This document shows, piece after piece, positions 44,836-53,552 of a DNA stretch of 64,000 bases. Origin of the DNA: Palsa-506 sp963707065 (GTDB lineage: Bacteria > Actinomycetota > Actinomycetes > Streptosporangiales > Streptosporangiaceae); contig CAVPPJ010000044.1 of assembly GCA_963707065.1 (NCBI GenBank), forward strand, positions 62,001-126,000, given 5' to 3'. The position numbers and the translations under genes are program-made. The notes beneath the pieces are model-generated. The model saw only the letters and a program-made list of their open reading frames with translations. It was not told the DNA's origin and made no database searches. Position 1 is the stretch's first letter, and each line of letters begins with the position of its first letter.

Positions 44836-45112
44836 GCGTGACGCGTCCACGGCCGGGTCGGCCGGATCGCTGCTGAGTATCGGGTCGAGCGGCTCGATCC
44901 TGTCGATCGGCTCCAGCGGCTCGATCCTGTCCATCGGCTCGGCGGGGTCGATCCTGTCGATCGGCTCAGCCGGCTCGGTGGCTTCGGTGTTCTCGGTCGG
45001 CTCGGCGGCGAGCGCGGGCTCGGTATTGTCCGGCTTCTCGTATCTGTCGCTCCTGGCCTGGCGGTCCAGCCGGACCATCGGGCCGGCCGGACGGCCTGCG
45101 AAGGGTGCCTGA
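44825..45112 (+). CDS. Small Gly/Ser nonapeptide-repeat protein
   Basis: 95 residues. After a charged MRNKRD start come four or more nonapeptide repeats of the form ILSIGSSGS (residues about 16-51), then looser VASVFSVGS and VLSGFSYLSLLAW and a short charged tail. Regular I/L and V positions could stack as a small beta-solenoid. The DNA is a 27-bp tandem repeat. Overlaps the DUF3995 gene by 11 bases. I know of no assigned function; the fixed length and the overlap suggest a real product. Confidence 0.65.
   Translation: MRNKRDASTAGSAGSLLSIGSSGSILSIGSSGSILSIGSAGSILSIGSAGSVASVFSVGSAASAGSVLSGFSYLSLLAWRSSRTIGPAGRPAKGA
44870..44977 (+). repeat. 27-bp coding tandem repeat, 4 units
   Basis: Four 27-base units start at 44870, 44897, 44924 and 44951, encoding LLSIGSSGS, ILSIGSSGS, ILSIGSAGS and ILSIGSAGS. 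Differences between units are mostly synonymous or conservative, which argues that the protein sequence is under selection. Confidence 0.85.
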
Positions 45113-45202
45113 CCTGCGTGAGTGAGCAGGCGGTTTTGCTGGTCACCGGCATCCCGGCGGCCGGCCAGTGGCCGGCCTTCCCGGCTCTCTAGTGTCGTGT
45201 CC

Positions 45203-45944
45203 ATGAGGATCACGGTCCTGGGCGGCAGCGGCGCCTGGCCGACTGCGCGGCAGGCCTGCAGCGGCTACCTGGCAGAAAGCGACGGCTTCCTGCTGCTCAT
45301 CGACCCGGGCTATGCCACCCTGCCCAGGCTCCTGGAGCACGCCGCGGCCAGCGCGGTCGACGCGGTGCTGGTCAGTCACCGGCACGCGGATCACTGCGCC
45401 GACCTGAGCCCGCTGCTGCGGGCCCGGGCGATGAGCGATGATCCGCCGGGTGCGCTGGCCGTGCACACGATGCCGGGCGCGGTCGACGCGGTCCTCGCGC
45501 TGGATCCTTCGCGGCTGCAGGACGGGTCATTCGTGCTTCGCGAGTTCACGCCGCCGGACCGGTTCAGCATCGGCCCGTTCGAGATCAGCAGCTGGCTGCT
45601 GCCGCACCATGTGCCCAACGCCGGGCTGCGGCTGACCGCCGGCCGATCCGTGCTGGCCTACACCGGGGACACCGGCCCCAGCCCCGCCATAGCGGCCATG
45701 GCCCGCGGCGCCGACCTGCTGCTGGCCGAGGCCACGCACCCGCACGTCGTCCCGGCGGACTCCGCTGCCTACCTGAGCAGCGCCGTTCAGGCCGGGCAGC
45801 ACGCGACCCGGGCCGGCGCTGGCGCTCGTGCTGACCCACCTGTGGCCGGGCACGGATCCGGTGGTCGCGCGGGAGGCAGCAACGGCCACGTTCACCGGCC
45901 CCATCGAGGTGGCGCGTCCCGGCCTGGTCATCGACCTGCCCTGA
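45203..45944 (+). pseudogene. MBL-fold metallo-hydrolase, frameshifted
   Basis: Metallo-beta-lactamase-fold hydrolase, RNase Z/AtsA-like, with the metal motif SHRHADH near residue 61 and later HHVPNAG and YTGDTG. One extra base near 45815 breaks the frame after QHATRA. Removing it gives ALALVLTHLWPGTDP...LVIDLP with TGA at 45942-45944, the normal ending including the last His ligand (LTHLWP). As read the frame runs to 45979 in a shadow sequence. Start ATG 45203. A sequencing error is likely. Confidence 0.82.
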
Positions 45945-46205
45945 GTCACTGCCGCCGGGCGGTGGCCCGGCGGCCCTGATCTCCTCGCGCAACTGCCCGG
46001 GACGGTGGATGTAGCCGCAGAAGCATCCGGGATGCCGTGGCGACATCTGGCCGGTGCGTTCCATGTCCTGTACTAGCTCGCTGGCTGCCGGGTACAGGTC
46101 TCCCACAGAACCGTGCACGTCGGCCCACCGGAAACAGCTTCCGGCCCGGCGTCCTGGGCGGCGCCGGGCCGGATCAACTGTGAGCCAACCTGCCGGTGCT
46201 GGCGG

Positions 46206-47111
46206 CTACTGGTCTGCCGGCGAACTCACCTGGCGGAACCCGGCGGGGATGGTGACCAAGGTCTTGGCGATGTTGGCAGCGGTCGGCCGCAACCACCGTA
46301 TGTCGGTCGCGGATGTGGAGTATGTGCTGGGCGCCGGGCCGCCGTACGTGTACCCCGACCCGGAGATCCGCACCGGGAGATACGTCGTGGGGTTCACGTA
46401 CAGGGTCCACCGGTCCCGCGCCCATTTTTCGCGGACGGCCCTGGCCTCACCCGGCGGCAGCTTGAACGTGACCGGAGACCCGGTGATCCTCAGGGTCTCC
46501 ACGCCACCGATCCAGACGTGTCCGGTCACGGTGGCGGCCCCGCAGGCGAGAGTCGCACGGATGAAGGCCGACCAGTCGCTGGCCGGGACCGGCGGGCCGG
46601 CCATCTCGAGCGCGCCCGTCTTGGAGCACGCGCTCGCCGGTACGGACTCCGGCTGCAGGCTCCACTTGCGGTTGTAGTACGTGACGTAGACGCCAGTGAG
46701 CTTCCCGCCAATGAGGGCGGTTCCCACTGCGAGGTAGGGCTCGCCGCTTCCGGTCAGCTCCTCAAACCTGTTCCGGGGACCGTGCGCCCAGGAGATGCTC
46801 GGTCCCCAAACGCCGCTCGTGCGCCCGCGAAGGACGAGGTGCTGGCCCGCGAGTGCGTTATCGACCCGGCTGACCACGTAGGCGGTCGTGCGCGCCTGCG
46901 TGGCGCCGCCACCGCCCGCGTCCGCCCCGCCGGTCGCCGCGATCACGACGACTGCGGTGACTGCGGCCGTGCCTGCCCCCGCGGCGGCACGGAGTGCCAT
47001 CCGCCGGTGGCGGACCCGGGCGGCCCGGTGAGCCAGGCCGCTGGGGACAGGGACTTCTTCGGTGAACCGTTCCATGCCCTTGCGCAGGAGATCTTCCACA
47101 TCCACGTTCAT
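46206..47111 (-). CDS. Membrane protein of the CU044_5270 type, partner of SigE-family sigma factor
   Basis: 301 residues. A cytoplasmic N-terminus of about 45 residues (with VEDLLRKGMERFTEEVPVPSGL) is followed by one helix (about 50-67) and an exported domain ending in TLVTIPAGFRQVSSP. The layout (sigma factor followed by a one-span protein with a RMALR-x-helix) matches the uncharacterised CU044_5270 family. ATG 47111 follows GGAGGAAGG and overlaps the sigma stop (ATGA), so it is a likely regulator of that sigma factor. Confidence 0.78.
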   Translation of the reverse strand: MNVDVEDLLRKGMERFTEEVPVPSGLAHRAARVRHRRMALRAAAGAGTAAVTAVVVIAATGGADAGGGGATQARTTAYVVSRVDNALAGQHLVLRGRTSGVWGPSISWAHGPRNRFEELTGSGEPYLAVGTALIGGKLTGVYVTYYNRKWSLQPESVPASACSKTGALEMAGPPVPASDWSAFIRATLACGAATVTGHVWIGGVETLRITGSPVTFKLPPGEARAVREKWARDRWTLYVNPTTYLPVRISGSGYTYGGPAPSTYSTSATDIRWLRPTAANIAKTLVTIPAGFRQVSSPADQ

Positions 47112-47656
47112 GATCCTTCCTCCGTGGTTCTCGCTGTCATGTCGTGCAGTTGCAGTTCGTCGCGCTGCCAGGAGCTGGCGAGTTGGCGGAGCCGCCTGAG
47201 CCCGCGGGACGCGGCGGACTTGACGACATCCTCCGAGCAGCCGAGAAGTTCCGCCGTTTCCGCCCCATTCAGCTGCTCCCAGTAGCGCAGCACCAAGACC
47301 GTGCGCTGCTGCGGCGGCAGCTGCATCAGCAGGCGCACCAGCGCGTCCCGCTGGTCTACCTCGGCAGTTGCATCGGCTGGCGCATGCGTCCCGGTCTGGA
47401 GAATCAGAAGCTTCCGCCGCCACCTGCCCTGCCGCCGGAACCCGTCAGTGGCCAGGTTGCACAGCGTGCGGCGCAGGTAGCCCTCGGGGTCACCGTCGAA
47501 TCGTCTCCGCTGCCGGAGCAGCCGCTCGATCGCGCTTTGCAGCAGATCCTCGCCCCCCTCGATGCTCCCGGTGAGCAGGACCGCAGTCCGCAGCAGCGCT
47601 TGCCCACGTTGGGCAAGGAACTGTTCCAGGTTCTCGACCTGCTGATCCTGCGCCAC
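47108..47656 (-). CDS. SigE-family RNA polymerase sigma factor (ECF)
   Basis: 182-residue sigma factor of the actinobacterial SigE (ECF41/SigE-family) type. Region 2 spans about residues 15-80 and region 4 (LPPQQRTVLVLRYWEQLNGAETAELLGCSEDVVKSAASRGL) about 105-160. The N-terminus QFLAQRGQALLRTAVLLTGSIEGGEDLLQ is typical. Start GTG 47656 follows GGGAGGAAA. Co-translated with the membrane protein at 46206. Separate from the other ECF module at 27 kb and only weakly similar in layout. Confidence 0.88.
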   Translation of the reverse strand: MAQDQQVENLEQFLAQRGQALLRTAVLLTGSIEGGEDLLQSAIERLLRQRRRFDGDPEGYLRRTLCNLATDGFRRQGRWRRKLLILQTGTHAPADATAEVDQRDALVRLLMQLPPQQRTVLVLRYWEQLNGAETAELLGCSEDVVKSAASRGLRRLRQLASSWQRDELQLHDMTARTTEEGS

Positions 47657-47801
47657 GAAGGTTTCCTCCCTCTGTCACTATCCAAGTACGAACAAGGCAG
47701 GCCTTCGGTGACGAAGGGTCATTGATTGGTCGGATGGCGTACTCGCTGCACGCCACCGGGATCAAGGCCGCCGCGCGTCCTGCGGATAAGGACGCTGCCT
47801 G

Positions 47802-48050
47802 ATGCCCGTCAAGAGGGTCACGAAGGTCACCTTGCCGGTCGATGTCCGCTCAGCGGTGACATTCGAGTCCTACACCGGCCGGACACCGCTGCTGCTCACC
47901 TGGGGCGACGAGCACTACTCAGCGGACGGGCCACGCCGGACCTTCGGGCACGCAGCCGATGACGCCACCGTCGCCTCGGACGGGATCTGTACCGTCGGCG
48001 GCAGCGCTGTGCCGTTGCCGGACCTCGTGCTAGTACCTGGCCCTGGCTGA
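47802..48050 (+). CDS. Small hypothetical protein
   Basis: 82 residues in the spacer between the sigma factor and the SDR gene, no recognised family. ATG 47802 follows AAGGA at moderate spacing; codon use has third-position G/C bias and no stop until 48050. No membrane segment. It may be a genuine small protein or chance open frame. Confidence 0.4.
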   Translation: MPVKRVTKVTLPVDVRSAVTFESYTGRTPLLLTWGDEHYSADGPRRTFGHAADDATVASDGICTVGGSAVPLPDLVLVPGPG

Positions 48051-48154
48051 CCGCCAGTCCGGCCACCTACCTGGTAAACCACTGTCCTCGCCGCCCCGCA
48101 CTGGCTGCTGCAGCCAGTCCGCGCCTGAGCGCTGCGGCTGGTCTCCCGGCTGCC

Positions 48155-48934
48155 CTACGGGGCGGCCGCTTCCATCCGGCGCTGGAGCTTGTTCATGCCG
48201 CGCAGCCACCGGTCCGTGTCGGTGGCGCGCCCGGCGTACATCTGCGCGACCTCCGGATGCGGCAGGATCAGGAACCGGCCATCGGCGATCCCCGCCATCA
48301 CCGCGTCGGCCACGGCCTCGGGCTTGATGACCGTGTCGCCGAGCACGACCTCCGCCGCCGGATCGGTGCCGTCCAGCATGCCGGTCCGGACCCCCAGCGG
48401 GCAGATCGCCTGCACGGTAAGGCCCTGGTGCGCGTACGTGACGGCCATCCACTCGGCGAAGCTGAGCGCCGCGTGCTTGGTCACCGAGTACGACGCGGTT
48501 CCCGGCATGGTCAGCAGCCCGGCCGCGGACACCGTGCAGATCAGGTGCCCGCTGCCCCGCTCCAGCCACCGGCCGAGCAGCAGCCGGGCGGCCCGGACGT
48601 GACCCATCACGTTGACTTCCCAGGACGCGTCCCAGTCCGCGTCCGGCGTCTCGGGGCCGCCGTTGCGCACGATCCCGGCATTCGCGCAGTAGATGTCGAT
48701 CTCGCCGAGTGCCTCCCTGGCGCTGGCGATCAGCGCGGCCACCCCGGCCGACGACGCGGCGTCGCCGGGCACCGCGGTCGCCCCGCAGGAGTCCGCGACG
48801 GCAGACGCCGCCGCCGCGTCGATGTCGTTCACCACGACGCGCGCGCCGTCGGCGGCGAACCTGCGGGCCAGCGCCGCGCCGATGCCGCTGCCGCCGCCAG
48901 TAACCACGATGCCTGCGTTAGTTACCGTGTTCAC
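48155..48934 (-). CDS. Short-chain dehydrogenase/reductase
   Basis: 259-residue classical SDR: NAD(P) motif TGGGSGIG near residue 12, NAG near 85 (YCANAGI), catalytic Ser in STVSAAGLL region and YSVTKHA (Tyr-x3-Lys). The loss of the usual Ser order cannot be judged here. GTG 48934 overlaps the stop of the acyl-CoA dehydrogenase upstream (GTGA), so it ends that operon. Substrate is probably a hydroxyacyl-CoA or sterol-derived ketone. Confidence 0.88.
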   Translation of the reverse strand: MNTVTNAGIVVTGGGSGIGAALARRFAADGARVVVNDIDAAAASAVADSCGATAVPGDAASSAGVAALIASAREALGEIDIYCANAGIVRNGGPETPDADWDASWEVNVMGHVRAARLLLGRWLERGSGHLICTVSAAGLLTMPGTASYSVTKHAALSFAEWMAVTYAHQGLTVQAICPLGVRTGMLDGTDPAAEVVLGDTVIKPEAVADAVMAGIADGRFLILPHPEVAQMYAGRATDTDRWLRGMNKLQRRMEAAAP

Positions 48935-50172
48935 CGGGCACCTCCGCGCGGGGAACCAGGCCGGCCCCGGCCTGCCGCCGCGGCGGGCGGTGCGGGCAGG
49001 TCAGCCAGCCAGGCCAGCGATGCGCGGTGCAGGTCCGGCGTGCCGAACCCGATCGAGGCGCTCTTGGCCCGCTTCAGGTACAGGTGCGCTGGGTGCTCCC
49101 AGGTGAACCCGATGCCGCCGTGCAGCTGCACCGATTCCTGGCTGGCCCGGACCGCGATGTCGCTGCAGGCGGCCTTGGCCAGCGCCACCGCGACCGGCGC
49201 GTCAGGGTCGCCCGCCGCCAGGCAGGCGGCCGCGTACCTGGCGGCGGCCCGGGCCTGCGTCACGCCGACCCACAGGTCGGCCAGCCGGTGCTTGAGCGCC
49301 TGGAATGAGCCGACCGGACGGCCGAACTGCCGCCGTTCCTTGAGGTAGCCGACCGTCATCTCGACGCACCGCTCGGCCAGGCCGAGCTGCTCGGATGCGA
49401 GCATTGCGGCGCCCGCCGCCAGCGCGGCCAGCACCGCGCGCTCGGCCGCCTGGCCGGCCGCGATCTGCCGGCCGACGGCGCTGTCCAGCGTCAGGTCGCA
49501 GAGCTGCCTGGTCATGTCGAGCGAGACGACGGGCGTCACGGTGACGCCGGGATCGGCCGCGGAGACCGCGTACAGGCCGTACGGCACGCCGTCCGCCGGG
49601 ACCAGCAGGACGCCGGCCGGGAGGGCGTCGATCACAGCGGTGACCGTCCCGCTGAGCCGGTTGGTGCCCGCGGCGTCGCCGTCGCGCGGCCCGCCGACCC
49701 GGACCGTCACCGGGGGCCGGGCGCCGGGCGCGGCCGGGAACGGCACGGCGAGCGCGGCCGTCGTGGTGCCGGCCGCCAGGCTGGCCAGCAGCTCGTCGTC
49801 ACCAGCGGAAATAGCTGCTGCGGTGGCAACGATGGCACTACCGAGATAGGGCACGGGGCCCGCTGCCCGGCCCACTTCCTCAGCGACGACTGCCGCCTCG
49901 CGGTAGGTCGCGCCGGCCCCGCCGTGGGATTCCGCGATGAGCAGGCCGGCGCAGCCCAGGTCCGCGGCGAGGGCCTGCCACAGCCCGGTGTCGTAGGTCC
50001 CGGGAGTCTCCGTCCTCGCGATGACGGCGGCCGGGGCGGCCCGGTCCGCGAGCAGCGCCCGGACGGCCGCCCGCAGCTCGTTCTCGGTGTCGCCGTACAG
50101 CAGGCCCGGCAGGCCGGTGCTGGTCCCGGCCTCATGCGGCGCTGCCTGTGAGTGCTGAGTTGCCTGGGTCAC
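48931..50172 (-). CDS. Acyl-CoA dehydrogenase
   Basis: 413 residues, FAD-dependent, with the family ends LAERCVEMTVGYLKERRQFGRPVGSFQALKHRLAD and HGGIGFTWEHPAHLYLKRAKS. GTG 50172 overlaps the preceding acyl-CoA dehydrogenase stop (GTGA) and has AAGGA upstream; an in-frame ATG at 50190 is also possible. The N-terminal half has long Ala-rich segments and low conservation, as in the second subunits of heteromeric FadE pairs. With the next gene it likely forms a two-subunit dehydrogenase. Confidence 0.87.
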   Translation of the reverse strand: MTQATQHSQAAPHEAGTSTGLPGLLYGDTENELRAAVRALLADRAAPAAVIARTETPGTYDTGLWQALAADLGCAGLLIAESHGGAGATYREAAVVAEEVGRAAGPVPYLGSAIVATAAAISAGDDELLASLAAGTTTAALAVPFPAAPGARPPVTVRVGGPRDGDAAGTNRLSGTVTAVIDALPAGVLLVPADGVPYGLYAVSAADPGVTVTPVVSLDMTRQLCDLTLDSAVGRQIAAGQAAERAVLAALAAGAAMLASEQLGLAERCVEMTVGYLKERRQFGRPVGSFQALKHRLADLWVGVTQARAAARYAAACLAAGDPDAPVAVALAKAACSDIAVRASQESVQLHGGIGFTWEHPAHLYLKRAKSASIGFGTPDLHRASLAWLADLPAPPAAAAGRGRPGSPRGGAR

Positions 50173-51444
50173 CGCGGCAGGTCCTTCCATGGCACGTCTT
50201 TGTCCACCCGGGTTTCCTGCGGGAGCCCGAGGACCCGCTCGGCGATGATGTTGCGCAGGATCTCCGAGGTACCGCCCTCGATGGAGTTGCCCCGGGCGCG
50301 CAGGTAGCGGTAGCCGGGGTCACGGCCGTAGAAATTGGCCCCCTCGGGCCGGCGCATGGTCCAGTCGTCGTACCGCAGCCCGTCCTCGGCGGCCAGCTCC
50401 ACCTCGAATTCCGAGATTTCCTGGTTGAGCCGGGCGAAGACCAGCTTGGCGGCTGATCCCTCCGGGCCGGGCTGGCCGACGGCGAGCTGCTGGCGGAGCC
50501 GCTCGCCCGCCAGCCTGGCCACCTCGGAGTCCGCCCACAGCCGCAGCAGCCGGTCGTGCAGCCCGGGGGTGCGCAGCTCCGGCTGGTCCCGCCAGGTTCG
50601 CGCCGCGGAGCCGATCATGCCGCCCTCGCGCGGGATCGCCGCGCCGCCGATCGCGACCCGCTCGTTCATCAGTGTCGCGGTGGAGACCTGCCAGCCCTGG
50701 CCGATCTCGCCGATCCTGTCGCCGTCGGGGATCGGCACGTCGGACAGGAAGACCTCGTTGAACTCGGCCTCGCCGGTGATCTGCCGCAGCGGCCTGACCT
50801 CGACGCCGGGCGCGGTCATGTCGCAGGCGAAGTAGGTCAGGCCCTGGTGCTTGGGCACGTCCGGGTCGGTGCGGGTGACCAGCAGCGCCCACCGGGCCAG
50901 GTGCGCCGAGGATGTCCACACCTTCTGGCCGGTGACGGTCCAGCCGCCGCCCTCGGTGCGGACCGCGCGGGTGGCCAGGCCGGCCAGGTCAGATCCGGCG
51001 CCCGGCTCGCTGAACAGCTGGCACCAGATCTCCTCGCCGGTCCACAGCGGCCGGAGCCAGCGCCGTTTCTGCTCGTCCGTGCCGAACGCGAGAATCGTCG
51101 GGGCGGCCATGCCCAGGCCGATCCCGATCTTCTCCGGATTGTTGCCGGGCGCGCCCGCATCGGTGAACCCGGCGTCCACCGCCTGCTGGAGCGCACGGGG
51201 CAGGCCCTGGCCGCCGAGGCCGGGCGGGTAATGCACCCAGGCGAGTCCCGCGTCGAACCTGGCGCGCAGGAAGTCGAGCCGGTCGGTGGCGGCGGGGTCG
51301 TTCTTCGCGAGGAAGTCGCTGACCTGGCCGCGCAGGTCGTCGGCGGTGCTGCCGCGGGCCGCGCTGCCGCCGTTGCCCGCAGCGCCGCCGTGCCGCAGCG
51401 CCGCCGTGGCCCGCAGCGCCGCCGGTACCCGCGGGAGTCAGCAC
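50169..51444 (-). CDS. Acyl-CoA dehydrogenase, frameshifted in its N-terminus
   Basis: The intact part (to codon 51236) is 355 residues with EPGAGSDLAGL, QKVWTSSAHLARW and RNIIAERVLGLPQE, a full FAD-binding C-terminal half. The normal N-terminus continues upstream in the same frame to TADDLRGQVSDFL, but no start codon exists in that frame. A GTG at 51444 in another frame overlaps the SDR stop and gives the expected VLTPAG start. A 2-base loss in the middle of an 18-bp GC repeat (51370-51421) explains the break. Likely alpha subunit of a heteromeric pair with the gene at 48931. Confidence 0.8.
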
Positions 51445-52199
51445 AGCGGGCCGCCCGCCACGTAGATCACCTGGCCGGAGACGTACCCGGCGCCCTCGCT
51501 CGCGAGGTAGGACACGGTGTGCGCGACGTCGTCAGGCTGGCCGACCCGGCGCACCGGGATCTGCGACGCGGCGGCCTTCTGGAAGTCGTCGAAGTCCATG
51601 CCGACCCTGGCCGCCGTCGCCGCCGTCATGTCGGTGGCGATGAACCCGGGCGCGATGGCGTTCGCGGTGATGCCGAACTGGCCGAGCTCGATCGCCAGCG
51701 TCTTGGTGAAACCCTGCATGCCCGCCTTGGCCGCGGAGTAGTTGGACTGGCCGCGGTTGCCCAGCGCGGAACTCGACGACAGGTTGATGATCCGGCCGAA
51801 CCGGTGCTCGACCATGTGCTTCTGGCAGGCCCGGCTCATCAGGAACGCGCCCCGCAGGTGCACGCCGAGCACCGTGTCCCAGTCGTCCTCGGTCATCTTG
51901 AAGAGCAGGTTGTCGCGGAGCACGCCCGCGTTGTTGACCAGCACCGCGGGCGGGCCGAGCTCGGCGGCGATCTTCGTGACCGCGGCCTCGACCTGGTCGG
52001 CCTGGCTCACGTCGGCGCCGACGGCGAGCGCGCGGCCGCCAGCCGAGGTGATCGCGTCGACGGTGGCGCCGCAGTCGCCTTCCTTCAGGTCGAGCACGGC
52101 GACCGCGAGCCCGTCAGCGGCAAGGCGCCGGGAGGCGGCCGCGCCGATACCCCGCGCGCCGCCGGTGACGACGGCGACCCGCTGTGCTTCGTCTGACAT
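51438..52199 (-). CDS. 3-oxoacyl-ACP reductase-like SDR (FabG family)
   Basis: 253-residue SDR with TGGARGIG near residue 13, NNAGV near 90, SSSS near 140 and YSAAKAG (Tyr-x3-Lys near 155), and GFIATDM loop. Co-transcribed with the acyl-CoA dehydrogenases; the ending GGPLC overlaps the downstream GTG. Probably acts on hydroxyacyl-CoA intermediates of the same catabolic route. ATG 52199. Confidence 0.9.
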   Translation of the reverse strand: MSDEAQRVAVVTGGARGIGAAASRRLAADGLAVAVLDLKEGDCGATVDAITSAGGRALAVGADVSQADQVEAAVTKIAAELGPPAVLVNNAGVLRDNLLFKMTEDDWDTVLGVHLRGAFLMSRACQKHMVEHRFGRIINLSSSSALGNRGQSNYSAAKAGMQGFTKTLAIELGQFGITANAIAPGFIATDMTAATAARVGMDFDDFQKAAASQIPVRRVGQPDDVAHTVSYLASEGAGYVSGQVIYVAGGPLC

Positions 52200-52264
52200 G
52201 TGTTCCTCCTGCTAGATGCGACGTGCGATGTCGCGCCTGTGCTGTTGCCGTACCTGTGCTGCTG

Positions 52265-53485
52265 CTAGCCGTGCGACCTCAGCTCGCGCCGGGCGAGCGA
52301 GCGCTTGTGCACCTCGTCCGGCCCGTCCGCGAACCGGAGCGTGCGGGCGCTGGCCCAGAGGTGGGCGAGCGGGAAGTCCTGGCTGATGCCGCCGGCGCCG
52401 TGTGCCTGGATGGCCTTGTCGATCACCCATTCGGCCATCGCCGGGGTGACGATCTTGATGGCCTGGATCTCGCGATGGGCGCCCTTGTTGCCGACGGTGT
52501 CCATCAGCCACGCGGTCTTCAGCACCAGCAGCCGGGCCTGCTCGATCCGCACCCGCGACTCGGCGATCCAGTCCTGGATCACGCCCTGCTCGGCCAGCGG
52601 CTTGCCGAACGCGGTCCGGCTGCTGACCCGCTGGCACATCATGGCGAGCGCCCGCTCCGCCGCGCCGATCTGGCGCATGCAGTGGTGAATCCGGCCCGGG
52701 CCGAGCCTGGCCTGAGCGATCATGAAACCGTCACCGCGCGCCGCGATCAGGCTGGCGGCGGGCACGTGCACGTCGCTGAACTCCACCTCGGCGTGCCCGC
52801 CGTGAGTGCCGTCGGTGTAGCCGAAGACGTGCATGCCGCGCTTGATGGTCACGCCGGGGGTGTCCGGCGGCACCAGGATCATGGACTGCTGGCGGTGCCG
52901 TTCGCCGTCGGGGTCGGTCTTGCCCATCACGATGAGAATCTCGCAGCGCGGATCCATCGCGCCGGACGCCCACCACTTCCGGCCGTTGATGACGTACTCG
53001 CCGCCGCGCCGCTCGATGCTGGTGGAGATGTTGTTGGCGTCGGACGAAGCGACGTCCGGCTCGGTCATGCAGAACGCGGACCTGATCTTCCCGTCCAGCA
53101 GCGGCCTGAGCCAGCGGTCCTGCTGCTCGGCGGTGCCGAACTCGGCGAGCAGCTCCATGTTGCCGGTGTCCGGCGCGGCGCAGTTGAGCGCCTCCGGCGC
53201 GATGGCCGGGCTGTGCCCGGTGATCTCCGCGAGCGGCGCGTACTGCAGATTGGTCAGCCCCCCGCCGCCCGGGTGCTTCGGCAGGAACAGGTTCCACAGG
53301 CCCCGGCTGCGGGCCTCGGCCTTCAGCTCGTCGATCACGGCCGGCCGCTCCCAGACGCGGCCAGCGGCCGCTGCCTCGGCGACCTGCTCGGCGAACACTT
53401 TCTCGGCCGGGTAGACGTGGGAGTCCATGAAGGCCAGCAGCTGGCCGCTGAGCTGCTCGGTGCGTGCGTCGTATGCGAAGTCCAT
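52265..53485 (-). CDS. Acyl-CoA dehydrogenase (ACAD10/11-like)
   Basis: 406-residue acyl-CoA dehydrogenase with the N-terminus MDFAYDARTEQLSGQLLAFMDSHVYPAE and the ACAD10/11-like motifs FCMTEPDVASSDANN, RKWWASGAMDPRCE and GRIHHCMRQIGAAERAL. It probably acts on long or branched acyl-CoA esters. It is the first gene of the minus-strand operon and ends with a 65-base gap to the SDR at 51438. Confidence 0.9.
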   Translation of the reverse strand: MDFAYDARTEQLSGQLLAFMDSHVYPAEKVFAEQVAEAAAAGRVWERPAVIDELKAEARSRGLWNLFLPKHPGGGGLTNLQYAPLAEITGHSPAIAPEALNCAAPDTGNMELLAEFGTAEQQDRWLRPLLDGKIRSAFCMTEPDVASSDANNISTSIERRGGEYVINGRKWWASGAMDPRCEILIVMGKTDPDGERHRQQSMILVPPDTPGVTIKRGMHVFGYTDGTHGGHAEVEFSDVHVPAASLIAARGDGFMIAQARLGPGRIHHCMRQIGAAERALAMMCQRVSSRTAFGKPLAEQGVIQDWIAESRVRIEQARLLVLKTAWLMDTVGNKGAHREIQAIKIVTPAMAEWVIDKAIQAHGAGGISQDFPLAHLWASARTLRFADGPDEVHKRSLARRELRSHG

Positions 53486-53552
53486 GGCGCCTCCCGACGA
53501 GTCCGGACCAGACTATCTACCGGCCGGTATGGCTCAACGCTACGGTCATCTC

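Noticed and set aside
44767..45213. Minus-strand frame with EPIDRIEPLDP-type repeats
   Set aside because: It is the antisense reading of the Gly/Ser nonapeptide repeats, which have the better start, the coupling to DUF3995 and synonymous variation.
45963..46118. Minus-strand stretch resembling part of a methyltransferase (MSPRHPGCFCGYIHRP)
   Set aside because: About 50 residues only, no SAM-binding motif and no clear start or end, so I could not support it as a gene or a dated fragment.
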